From NCBI GenBank assembly GCA_022414725.1, contig CM039463.1, positions 27,428,003-27,492,002 of the forward strand: a DNA stretch of 64,000 nt, read 5' to 3'. The DNA comes from Microglena sp. YARC (Eukaryota > Chlorophyta > Chlorophyceae > Chlamydomonadales > Chlamydomonadaceae). The notes beneath the pieces are model-generated. The model had not been told where the DNA came from, searched no databases, and saw only the letters and a program-made list of their open reading frames with translations. Of this stretch, positions 1 through 12,500 are shown piece after piece. A program made the position numbers and the translations under genes. Every line of letters starts with the position of its first letter. Position 1 is the stretch's first letter.

Positions 1-562
1 NNNNNNNNNNNNNNNNNNNNNNNNNNNNNNNNNNNNNNNNNNNNNNNNNNNNNNNNNNNNNNNNNNNNNNNNNNNNNNNNNNNNNNNNNNNNNNNNNNNN
101 NNNNNNNNNNNNNNNNNNNNNNNNNNNNNNNNNNNNNNNNNNNNNNNNNNNNNNNNNNNNNNNNNNNNNNNNNNNNNNNNNNNNNNNNNNNNNNNNNNNN
201 NNNNNNNNNNNNNNNNNNNNNNNNNNNNNNNNNNNNNNNNNNNNNNNNNNNNNNNNNNNNNNNNNNNNNNNNNNNNNNNNNNNNNNNNNNNNNNNNNNNN
301 NNNNNNNNNNNNNNNNNNNNNNNNNNNNNNNNNNNNNNNNNNNNNNNNNNNNNNNNNNNNNNNNNNNNNNNNNNNNNNNNNNNNNNNNNNNNNNNNNNNN
401 NNNNNNNNNNNNNNNNNNNNNNNNNNNNNNNNNNNNNNNNNNNNNNNNNNNNNNNNNNNNNNNNNNNNNNNNNNNNNNNNNNNNNNNNNNNNNNNNNNNN
501 NNNNNNNNNNNNNNNNNNNNNNNNNNNNNNNNNNNNNNNNNNNNNNNNNNNNNNNNNNNNNN
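1..562. other. assembly gap
   Basis: All 562 bases are N. Nothing can be said about this stretch. Confidence 0.99.
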
Positions 563-3049
563 AAGAGTCTGTGAGAAACTGTCCTGTGGGACTGTAGCTG
601 TGACCTGGACGGTGAGGCTGGGCCCCCTTCTGTGTGGCGGCTACGTTGGGGTGGGCCATGACGAGCGCTGCACTGGCCAACTCTTGTGGAGTCGGTAGTT
701 TGCCACAAGTGCCACATGCACTTGCGAGCTAACTAGTGGGACCGACTCCAAGCTTTGGCGCCTTCTGGGTCTAGGCGCTCGTTGGGTGTGCCATGAGAGC
801 TAAACCCTTAATACCCTAAACCCTAAACTGCACTGGTCAACTCTTTGTGGAGTTGTGTGCTTGCACAATGCTCATGACTGACGGAGCAACTGTGGGGCCG
901 ACTCCAAGCTTCTTTTCGGCGCCTAAAATGGGTTTGGCATATATGTTCAGAGCGCTGCATGTGTCACCTCTTGTGGAAAGAGGTAGCTTGCACAAATGCA
1001 CATGCACTGCGGAGATTCACTAGTGGCTCGACTACAGCTTTGTTTCGGCCTACGTGGGTGTGGACATGATCTCCTGTTCATTCTGAAAACAAAAGGCCCA
1101 CAAGTGCCAAGTGCACTCGGCCATCCAACTCAAGAGTCTTTACAAGATCTATCGCTGAAGCAAGGTGCCACAGTCGAGTGCCACTCTGCCAACTGCACCA
1201 CCATGTGCCACTGCAGTTACAACTCGAGAGTCTTCTCTACAAGCTCTGCGCCAAAGCATTGGTGTACAACTTCAACTAAGAGTCCAATGCCACTGACCAC
1301 CCACGCAAGCTGATTGTCGTACACAATAGACCAAAACGCACTGCTAAAGTAGCACTTGCAATGCCCACATAAACTGCACACCAACGCACCTGAATCTAGA
1401 TCGTAGAAGTGTCTACATATACCCTCTGTCAGGTGCCATCGCACTGCACCAAGTGCCACTTGGCACTGCAACCTACACAAGTGATTGAGTCACCGTCAAT
1501 AGTACAAATACACAGTTGCATGAATCAATGCATGCAACACAATCAAGATTTGATTGCGTAATGCAATGTACACAATCACCGCATGGACACATATATGATT
1601 GACTACAGCAGTGTACAAATACACACTGCAGTGTCCATAACTCACGCACTGCAACAAAGGTGCACTTGCATTGCACCCCCATACACACTGCCCAAGCACC
1701 ATACATACATCGATGTTTGGACCGTACGCAGTGGTCACAAACCAACCAAATACAACTCCGCGGTGTCATCACCGCACTGCACCAGAGTGCTCCTAACTTG
1801 TGCGCACCCAGATAGAGATCACATGAGGAGATGAATAGATTATATCACTACTACCCAGCTATCGAATCGATGGATTGTTTATAGCGTGTGTTAACCACAT
1901 ACACACAGACCAAGTGCACTTGACAAACTGGGGCACATCTACACACTTGGCAAGTACATCAATATGATTGACTTTTACGCAGTGTTACATTTGAGCGACA
2001 TCGCACTACAGCAACGTGTGTCAGTGGTTCCCAGGGGAGAGAGAGATTTGGGGGTCACTAATGCACTGCACACACCATACACACTGCTTTTTTACTATCT
2101 TGAGTTGTATTGCTGACCCACCACTCATATGATTGACTTACGCAGTGTACACATCTTTAGGTGCACACTGGCATCCAAGTGCCATTGCACTGGCACCACC
2201 ATACACACTGCACCATCACTCAATATGATTGACTTACGCAGTGTATTAGGGCCACATACGCACTGCAGGTGCCATACGCAACAATGCACCACCATACGAC
2301 GCATTACAGAAGATAGTGCAATATGCACTGCAACAACCACTCAAGCTTATTGCGTATTGCTGCCATGCAAATCTTGCAAATGCCAAAACCTGACATGCAC
2401 TGGGGCACCACCCCCATCAAAGCTGATTGACTTATGCTGCCATACCGCAAACCTGCAACACCTGTATTACAGGTTCATTGACAGATCAACAATATTGCGC
2501 GCGTGAGAGTTTCCAAACATGACAGCCTCTCATTTGAATTTAAATTGTTTTTTCTCTCTACATTTTGCGTCCGAGAAGACTGATTATGTCATGGATCCTC
2601 TTGAACTGTGGTACGTATATATAAAGGCTGGGATGCCTTCTACCGTGCAGGGGGAAACAGTTGTCTGCATTCTGCTACATTACTGTCTTACTGCCTTACT
2701 GTTAGGGTGCAAAACTATGGCACTATAGGCATCAGTTTGTTATCGCACTTGGACAACCTCACAATCTGCAAGTGCACAAATTAGATTGCACTTTGGTTAT
2801 TGCATAATGCATCATGCTTGACTTCGTAACATGTGTCCAAATGTCATTGTTATTAACTGGTGATAGTGAGCTATACAAACAGTAAAGAACACGCACACCC
2901 GCGTTGTTTTACGACATTGGAAAACAGGCGCCCACAAATATTTGTTTTCCCCGACTCAGGGATATGTCAGCATTCTGCTACATTACAGTCTTATGTCCTT
3001 GTCTTATCTTGAACCGTTTACATGTGATATAACTATGAGAACTATAAAT
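563..3049. other. intergenic DNA with degenerate short repeats
   Basis: No coding exon is supported. The stretch is built of scattered, diverged copies of short motifs such as GTGCCACTTGCAC and TATGATTGACTTACGCAGTG (for example near 1590, 1963, 2129 and 2225), which look like an eroded tandem or dispersed repeat. Small ORFs here have no recognisable family. A short CCCTAAA run lies at about 806-829. Confidence 0.6.
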
Positions 3050-3830
3050 ATGAGAGAAGGGTTGGCTTTAAACGCCTCCGATACCAAAAATGGTTAGCAG
3101 CCAACAGCAATGATGAGAATGGCTTTTGATTCCCTTAACATCCGCTTACATAAAGCAGGATCAGATTCGTTCTATAGCACAGTTTTGAATGGGTTCCCAT
3201 TGGCTGAACACAGAAAGAATGAGGGTGGTGGATAGAGCACACATCCCTCGCTCAATGAGACACTGTCAAATGTGTGGGTTCCAAAAACTGAGGATGAAAT
3301 GCATATTTTGGGAGTGCCGTTTTTATAATGATATCGCCTCCGCTACCAGAATCTGTTTACAGATATTTTATAGGCAATGTCCATGAGGATAGCCGACTTA
3401 ACGTATGGAATGTGGAATTCTGCGATTCCCACATTCAGAAACCTTTATGAATGAAATGGCACTATAGTCTTTTTTGGAGCAACCTAGCCGACTATCTTTC
3501 TACTTGTAGAAGAGCAAGACAGGAAGCCCTGGACTGCTTAGTGGCACCGTAATTTATTATCCCTTTTTTTTCTTCTTGAGACTTCTCATTTGTTAGCTTC
3601 TTACCTCCGCCACTGTAAGAGTGGTTGAGATCTGGGCCTGCTCTAAGGGGTTTAATACCTACGCCACCAAAACGGTGGTTGGGAGTTTGGTTTGTTTGTC
3701 CTCGACACATCCCTGATGTAATGGGGTTTTTTGCTTCGTGGGTGCTTTTTCTTTTTGTTTAAAGCACAGAGTCTCATACACCCTCGCGGTGTCAAGTAGA
3801 CTTTAACATGTAATGTAATGTAATGTAATA
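3050..3830 (+). pseudogene. LINE (non-LTR retrotransposon) 3' end, decayed
   Basis: Around 3189-3345 the translation carries the residues that end many LINE ORF2 proteins: SHWLNTERMR, then IPRSMRHCQMCG, then, after a frame slip near 3285, TEDEMHI and ECRFYNDI. This is the zinc-knuckle pattern C-x2-C followed by ED-E-H and a later C after the reverse transcriptase. The fragment has frameshifts and stops and no reverse transcriptase core was found. A presumed 3' UTR follows and ends in repeated TGTAA units at 3808-3830; short tandem 3' tails are common in LINEs. The 5' border is approximate. Confidence 0.6.
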
Positions 3831-4119
3831 ACATCACGTAGAACATACAAGTGTCTACACATGAAGACGTGTAGACATGACTGTATCTTTAGGTCTTATG
3901 TTTTCCCTTCTAAGACCTGGGATCGGTCATATTAATGACCGACCCAACCGTGTAACATTGTCTCTTCTAAAACTAGATCCTCTACCAGTCGTCATCTCCA
4001 GTGCCCCACACAGTCTCATATCTCCCGGCAACAACAGTTGCGCAGCCAATGTTCACGCACGTGCTCATTGTGGAGCCATGGTTGTAGGGGTCGGCTATGT
4101 TATATAATATTATATAGTT

Positions 4120-5212
4120 TTACATAATATTAGTCGGACCAGCCGTTTCACCAGAATTCCAAATTTATTTGAAAAACTAATATTATTGTTTGTCCTGGGT
4201 CGCCGGGTATTACCGGTAATACCCCAAAATTGATTAGGGAAAAGTGGAATAAAAGGTTCATATCTATCTCAGATTGTATGGGGATTTTTACAGCGTCAAC
4301 TTAAAGATTAGTAAAACACATATATATCGCCCAATAAGCTACAGTGGTACATCCACATGTTTGAATTTGAATTTGAAAATGGTATGTTTTCCGAAGAATC
4401 AAATTCAAAATTAAAACGTCTGTAGAATTCTTGAGACCCCAGCTATAAGCCTCAAACTCTCAGAATCCCTTGGGGACATGGTTAAGAAGTTGTCCCCACA
4501 ATCTGGTCAAGTTCTGACTACTGCCTCCTCCTATTCGAAGGAGAGAGTTCAAAGATCTCTTCCGCGCGCACGGACAGGGTGTCTTTGCAGAAACAGACTA
4601 TCCCACTGTTTGGGGAGCAGATAGCCTCCCCACAATTATAATACACCCACCTGCACGGACACCCACCCTACATGCATGCGCGCATACGTGCTTGTGGGTG
4701 GTTGATGTGTATGTGTGGGAAGGTAATGGTGTCAATGTATCAAACATCCACATGCATGGACACCCACCTACATGTATGTGGGTGTTTGTGGGTGGGTGGT
4801 GTGTGAGTGAGGGAAGTTGGTGTTTTCAATGTGTCATACACACACGCATGGACACGCACGTACATGCATGTGTGCATATGTATGTGCCCTTGCACGTGCA
4901 TGTGTCTATGCTTGTGTGTGTGTCCATGCATGTGGGTGCGTTTGCATGTGTGATAAAGCACATGTGTATGTGTGTGTGAATGTGTTAGGACCTAGGATGC
5001 ATGGTGTCCATGCATGCAAGTGTGTGTGTTCGTGTGCTTGTGTGTGTGCGCGTGTACTCGTGCACATGTGTAGAAGTCTCCCAATTCCATGCTCCATGTA
5101 GGGCGGTGCATCTGCTTCCCCCTTTGTGACATTGTAATAATAAAAGTCCGATATAAGTTAATATTAGTTATCCAAGCACTAATATTAGTTGCGGTTCCCT
5201 ACATGGTTGTGC
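4120..5212. repeat. dispersed repeat with ATATTAGT ends and a TG/CA-rich core
   Basis: The left part (4128-4195: CACCAGAATT, AAATTTATTTGAAAAACTAA) and the right part (about 5150-5212: CTAATATTAGTTGCGGTTCC) both recur, close together, at 58165-58300. The copy here holds about 900 extra bases between the two parts, including TGTGTG/CATGCA-rich DNA at 4640-5080. It may be an element with an internal insertion, or two fragments. Confidence 0.45.
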
Positions 5213-6962
5213 TAGAATCTATCCCTTGACTGTCAGCAATTCAAAAAGTCAGTAAATAGCAGTTCCAAGTTGGCGGAGGAGGAAGCTGCCACCCTGTCAA
5301 CATTCCCACGAGCTAGGGTCTAAATCTTGTGGCTGAGTCGTGACATCGGAGTTGAAAGGGAGCCAGCCATCTCAAAACCGCAGGGTCCGATCAGCCCAAT
5401 TCCATGGCAGCTTTTGAGGGGGCTCCTAACGGACTAACGGAGGTATCCAAGACTTAAAAAAGCAGTCCCGGCCTACATCTTATAGTTTTATCTTAAAGGT
5501 CAAAATGGGTGTCTAAACGCATTAAATCAGTGCACTGCGCGCCCCATTTGTAATACACGGCCCCAATAGGTATAACATGGTGTTGTACATGGCTTTGGTC
5601 TGGCATGTGGCCGAGGAGCTGGTTGCAAAAAATGCGGTTTATAGCTGTTGAGGTGTTTTTGAGGGCATACAGACAACCGCTATTTCTTGAAACGCAGGGG
5701 GTATCGTATGATTGTCCACAAATCTACCTTATTGAGTCATTGGAGCCATATTTCAGTTATATGCAGTAAGTACCGGGTTTGTCCTAGGTCGTATGGTGAC
5801 TTTCCCCAGCTGCAGCGCACGGGAGGGTCCTCTAAACACCACGTCCCTGCTGGCGTTATCTGTTTCCTAGCCGTTATGCAGGCCAAATACTACATTTTAG
5901 GTACTTGGGGGGCATTTAGGGCCCAAAACTTCATCGGCCCCCCAAACCATATTGAGACTGAATAGGGACACTCTGGTAAAACCTCATTCGTTGGGGACAT
6001 ATATCAGTTTTATGGAATTACAACTGTTATGTCCAAGACACTTCGGAGGCCACGAAAAGCATTTGAAGCCCATTTGGGGGCATTTTCCAGGCTGTTTGGG
6101 ACTTTACCCCCACTCCCACCCCACCCCCACCCCCAAAGTTGGGAGACTGCTTTTCTCCATTTATAATTCTAAGTCGGATTCTCGCCCGCATTGTTAATAC
6201 GAAGTCGAAACATTTCCCCTGCAAAAAATGCCATTCCATCAATGTCTGGGTACCGAATGACTCTCCAAATTTTTAATCATAGCCAGAGCTTGACACACAT
6301 ATATGGCAAACAGGTGCAAATACCCCACGCATAATTTTGAGAATAATACTAATTTTAAGAAACTGAAAATTGAACCTGAATTGGTTGATAAAGACTCCAG
6401 CATGAAGCTGGTCACAAGCATTTATGCAATTTTTGTTTGTATATATGTTACTGTACATACTCGTGTAACAAATATTACACTTATGGCCAACTATACAAAT
6501 GGAAGCAGGGGAACTGCCACCCCCTCTCTAATCTCCCTCATGTCTGTCCTGTTCGAAATCTTCATAATCTGCTTCAGAAACCTAGAGAAGAGCATGTCAA
6601 ATTCGCGTCATAGTTTCGAGCTGTCAGCTGTGCCCCCATATTTCACACCTATAAAATATGGGAGCGATGAGGCTATCGAACAGTCTACGCAATATCGTCC
6701 CCTGAGATTTCCCACCTACATTCCTACCGACAAGGAGATTTCCCACCTACCTACACCGTGCACTACAAGATGGTACACCTGGTCTTACACCTCATCTAAT
6801 ACCTCGTAAGCAGCGCCGGAGCCATATCATCGTGGCTTTGGCCCAGTTCGCACATTAATTCAGATCGGAAGTGCTCCCTCGTTCGAATTTCCAACTCTGC
6901 GTCCCATTTGCGCGCAGAATGATTTCACTTTCGAATTAATTTCTTGAAGTCATACTCCTCGA
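5213..6962. other. intergenic DNA upstream of gene 1
   Basis: No exon is supported. Part of 6340-6420 (CCTGAATTGGTTGATAAAG and AGCATGAAGCTGGTCA) resembles 33385-33435, so it is probably a dispersed repeat. This also explains the 168-residue ORF starting at 6303. No convincing TATA box was seen just before the gene 1 start. Confidence 0.5.
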
Positions 6963-9471
6963 ATGGAAAATAACAGTGTGTTCGAGGCTTCGGACTCGGG
7001 CGTTGAGTTTGGATCGGCAGTTGACGCATCGCTTATCAAGTTAGCGGAGACCTTGCAGACCAAGACCAAGCAAGCCCCCGACAAGAACTTCGTGCAGTCT
7101 CTGTTAGTGGCTGGTGCAGGTGCTGAATCGAATGGGGGGATTACCCCACTCAGCCTTGGAGATTGGCCGGGAATCTCTGTCCAAACCTTGCCTTGTTACC
7201 CATTGTCAATGTAGCCTCTGACTAGATTAATGGTGCCCAGAACTAATTAAGCTGAACCAATACTTCCATGCTAGATGTGCTTGCATCTCCAGACAAGGGT
7301 GTGTACTAGGTGGGGGTAACTGGAAGGAGCATGCCAGTGCGACCATTTTCAACTTTCAGATGGTCTTTGCTGCATGTCACATGCCCAGTCAAAACACATA
7401 ATCAGTATGTCACAGCCTTGCATGGGCTCGTCAGACCTCCAGCCTGCGCTCTACTACTGTTTGTTTGGGGTTTGTTGCACAATATTTCATCTTCACTGCA
7501 GATTATTCATCACTCCCAGCAGCTGACATGGCTATAGAGGCCCTGGCTCTGATACTAAACTTGCTTGCTAGATGGCTCACCTTTTTTGCATAGCTATCCT
7601 TTTCAGCTACGAGCAGCAGCTTCTAGGCAGTCCCCCTGACTGGCTATTCAGCCAAAACCGATACAATCTAGTGCACTTTGAAGCTGACACAACTAGCTTT
7701 CCTGTACTGTTGACATCTTGGGGCTTGGCCCCGTGGTGGAATCTATAAAAAAAATCAGACGGCCATGAAGACTCCTAGAAGTTGTGGAGCGGGCTTGTCT
7801 TGGGTCATCTATGGCCTGTCTATGACAATAATGTAATGTTATGTAATTTAATTTTGTCATCTGATTCACAGCCCTGGGGTAGTGTAAAGCTTATAGCCAT
7901 TCAGCGGATGATTTGGATTTGGGTTGTCAACACTTCGAACGTCGTAGTTTGTACCTCGAATTTCAGAATTTGGCCTGAGAATTCTGACATATTGGCCTTA
8001 GAATGAAGAATTCTGAGAATTTCAGAGAATTCTGAGAATCGTCGGAAACTTGGCCTGACAAAGTGGAGGGACAAACTTCTCACCTACGAGTATAAATTTA
8101 TGCGATTGAGCTGGTAAGTATACTTGCCATACCCAAATCCAAGTCATCCGCTGATTTGCCATACAGCTTAATGGTTCAGACCATGGATATTAAAAAAAAA
8201 AAACATCTTCCAATTACAGCCTGTTACATGTTTTTCAGCCAATTGTTGGCTGCTCACCGTCTTCCAAGTCCAATTCCCCCTGTGCGATACCCACAGAAAC
8301 CAGGGAGCATACAAATGCCTTCCAATTCCAACTTGTTATATGTTTTTTCAGCCAACTTTTGGGCTGTCACCAGGGTACTACAAAGCGCGCGCGGCAGCGC
8401 GATTTCGCGCTCGCTTTCTGAGCCCCTCTGCGCGTTTCGCGCAGTTTTTTCAACCCTCTGTGGGCGCAGCGCGCAGTTTTTGCGCTTTTAACACTACTAA
8501 GCGCTGACACATTTGACGTTTGTGCGCTTTAAGTGCTGGCCAATTTGACAAAATGTAGTGCCCTGGCTGTCACCCATCCCAGTGGCTGGCTTAGAAAGCT
8601 GTAACTTAGTAACACTGTGCCAAGATAGATTACCCTGGAATGATGGCAAGGTTGAGAAGTATATGTTTCTGGTTACCGTCTTCCAATTCCAATTCCTTCT
8701 GTGCGATACCCACATATATCCTCAGATATCCGCAGATATCCTTAGATACCCATATATATCCTCAGATATCCTCAGATACCCATATATATCCTCAGATATC
8801 CGGAGAAAACAGGGAGCACACAAAGTGGCCGAGATAGTTGAAAGACCTGTCCAGGTCCCCAACTGCATCATCTTGTCCATATGTTTTCTTTCCCGCTGCA
8901 AGCCTGTTGCTATAACTTTGGCCGGGTAGCAAGCCAGGGGAGCTGTCGAGAAGCTGCTGTTGGTAGCTGAAAAGAAAAAACAGATGTTGTCATGTTCCAC
9001 CACCACCACACCACCACCACCACTACCATCACCACCACCAGCACTACCACTACCACCACCACCACCACCACTACCACCACCACCACCACCACCACCACCA
9101 CCACCACCACCACCACCACCACCGCCATCAAATGTCCAGATGTCCAAGCCCGGGATGAGAATGGCTGCACCCCCCTGCACACTGCTGCCTACTGGGGCCA
9201 AGAAGAGGTGTGTACCATGCTGCTTTCGCATGGGGCTGATCCAAACGCTCGCAACAAACACCAAGAGACTCCCCTGCACCTGGCTTCAAAGTGGCCCTAC
9301 GACAAGGTGGTGGATGTGCTGTGCGCGTCCGGCGCAGATTTGGACGCTAGAAACAAGAAAGGCAGGACAGCACTACATACAGCAGCCCTGTTCTGCAGGA
9401 GGACTGTGATTGAGAGACTCATTAAAGCTGGTGCGTACCTAGGACTCCCCTCTCTCCATCTGAACTACCCC

Positions 9472-9503
<32 letters not shown>

Positions 9504-12500
9504 GTTCTGCAGGAGGACTGTGAATTAGAGACTAATTAAAGCTGGTGAGTGCCTAGGTCTACCCTATCTCCATATCTCCTACCCCCCCACCCCCCCCCCC
9601 GCCCCCCCCCCCACACACCATCACACACACACACGTCCCCTGCTCCCCATCTCTCCCTCCTGCACCTAACAGAACACAAGGCGTTATTTCTTAATGAAAA
9701 TTGCAAGCATCTCTTGTCCGACCTCCTCCATTGACCTTGGGGTGTAGGGGGTGGAGCTGGTGCTCGCTTAGGTAAATCCTAACATAACAGAGGGCGTTAT
9801 TTCTGAATGAGAGTTAAAAGCATCCCTTGCCCCACCTTTTGCTGCTGACCTTGGGGTGTAGGGGGCAAAGCTGCTGCTTGCCTAGGTTAGGCCTAACAGA
9901 AAACAAGGCGTTAGGCGGAAGTTGCCCCCCCACCTAAGTTTAGGGTGTTAAGGGTTAAGCGGTTCAGGTTTTGATGCAAAGGTTTAGGGTTTCTATTGTT
10001 TTAGGGTTTAGGGATGAGGTAAGTGGGGGCTAACTTAGGTGGCGACTATCTTCTCCCTACCACCCCCATCCCCACCCACACTCCCACCCTCACCCTCACC
10101 CTCACCCTCATCTTCACCCCCACCCCACAGGCTCTGCTCTCAGTGCTGTTGACACTAGCCTGTCCACTTCGCTCCATCTCCATCTTCGCCCTCCCCCCCC
10201 CCCCCCTTCCCCCCCCCCTCACCCCCCCTCACCCTCACCCTCACCCCCCCCCAGGCTCTGCTCTCAATGCTGTCAACACTGGCCTGTCCACTCTGCTCAC
10301 CCCCCCCCCCCCCTCCCCAATCTCACCCTGACCCCCACCCCACCCTCACCCCCACCCTACAGGCTCTGCTCTCAATGCTGTTGACACTGACCAGTCCATT
10401 CCGCTCTATCTTCATCTTCGCCCTCCTCCCCCCCCCCCACCACACCCCCTCACCCTCCCCACCCTCCAGGCTCCTCTATCAATTCTGTTGACACAGGCCT
10501 GTCCACTCCGCTCCATCTTCAACTTCGCCCTACCCCACCCCCACCCTCACCTTCACCCCTCACCCTCACCCCCACCTCCACCCCACCCCAAAGGCTCTGC
10601 TCTCAATGCTGTCGACGCTGGCCTGTCCACTCCGCTCCATCTCCATCTTCGCCTACCTCCCCCACCCACCCCCACCCCACCCTCACCCCCCACACACAGG
10701 CTCTGCTCTCAATGCTGTCGACACTGGCCTGTCCACTCCGCTCTATCTCCATCTCCGCCCTACCACCCCCACCCCACCCCCACCCTCACTCTCACCGCCA
10801 CCCTCACCCCCACCCCACAGGCTCTGCTCTCAATGCTGTCGACACTGGCCTGTCCACTCCGCTCCATCTCCATCTTCGCCCTGGCAATACCGCTGACAAG
10901 GACGTCATACAACTGTTGGTGGGCTTTGGTGCGGCGCTGGATTCCGAAGACGCCGCTGGCCAGACGCCCTTCAACCTGGTCCCCAACCCACAGACTCTAA
11001 CACTTTACGTGGTACAGGAGGGGCTGATCGGTGCGATGTCGCAGATGATCAAGTGTGGTATCAACCTAGACAAAATGGACGCTGATGGGTTGACGCCTTT
11101 GCACCTGGCAACGTATGTCAACAACGCAGAAATGGTACGTTGCGCCTGGCCGAGCTGCTTTATTAGGGCGAGAGAGTAGTCCAGGAGGGGCTGATTGGTG
11201 TGATGTTGCAGATTATCAAGTATTCATGTGTGGCATCAACCTAGACAAAATGGATGCTGATGGGTTGACACCTCTGCACCTGACAGCGTATGTCAACAAC
11301 ACGGAAATGGTACGTCGCGCCTGGTTGCGCTGTTTTATTAGGGCGACAGAGTAGTCCAGGAGGGGCTGATTGGTGTGATGTTGCAGATTATCAAGTATTC
11401 ATGTGTGGCATCAACCTTGACAAGATGGACGCAGATGGGTCGATGCCTCTGCACCTGGCAGTGTATGTCAACAACGCAGAAATGGCACGTTGCGCCTGGT
11501 AGCGCTGTTTTATTAGGGCGAGAGGGTAGTCCAGGAGGGGCTGATTAGAGCAATGATGCCGATGGTCAAGTATTCATGTGTGGCCTCTGCGCCTGGCAGT
11601 GTATGTCAACAACGCAGAAATGGTAAGGTGCGTTATTTTAATTTAATTTAATTTAACTAGTACGGTAGCCCGTGTGGCCGACACACATCACCCCCACCCC
11701 AATCATAATAGGGTGCCCATGGGGCTGGGTTACATAATGGGCTACACATATGCCCTCACCTCCACCCCTCTCATAAACACTGTCACCATGTTTCCCCCAC
11801 TTCAAATGCTGACGCATCTCCCCCCCCCCCCCCCACCCACCCACCCACACAAACAGTCCCACACTGCCCTAACATCGACCCAGGCCCAATCTCAATTTTG
11901 CCTCACCCCTGTACCCGCCAACACACACGTACTTCCCTGCTTCTCCGTTCCCATTAATCTGATCTTCCCTCGGCCACTTTAGCAGATGGGCTTAACAGAA
12001 GCGATTATGATGTTTCCAGCTGAGTTCGAAATCGCGCAGACGTTTGGACGTTTCGTCAGACGACGGGGAAATGCGAGGACTCATGGAAATTTCAAACGAA
12101 CTTCTGCCCAGTTTCAGACGCAGCTTAAAACACCGGAATTGCGCAAAAGCAAAGCTGCTTACCTTCTCTTCGCGCATAGATAACTGGTTGAGCGTGCAAG
12201 CTGTTTCCCGAAAGGGCCTTCGTTCGGTCAACTCTGTCACGCACTCGCTACAGCTCAGCGCGAAAATAACCGTATCGTTGCAGGGTTGCAGGGAGTGGTG
12301 TGGTGTGTGTGGGGGAAGATCTTGAAGAGGTATTGCACGCGGTGCAAGGAGCACGCAGCAAGAAGGAAGTCGGAAGTCGGAAGAACGTCACAGGGTTGCA
12401 GGAACTTAGATCGTGCAGAGATACCATGAGCCGTGCGAGTGTCTTAGCTCGCAGCAAGATGAATGTATCAATAGAGCCTGCAGAAAGGCTGGCTAATGGA

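Noticed and set aside
6303..6809. 168-codon ORF upstream of gene 1
   Set aside because: No recognisable domain, no splice or start context, and part of its DNA resembles 33385-33435, so it is probably repeat-derived.
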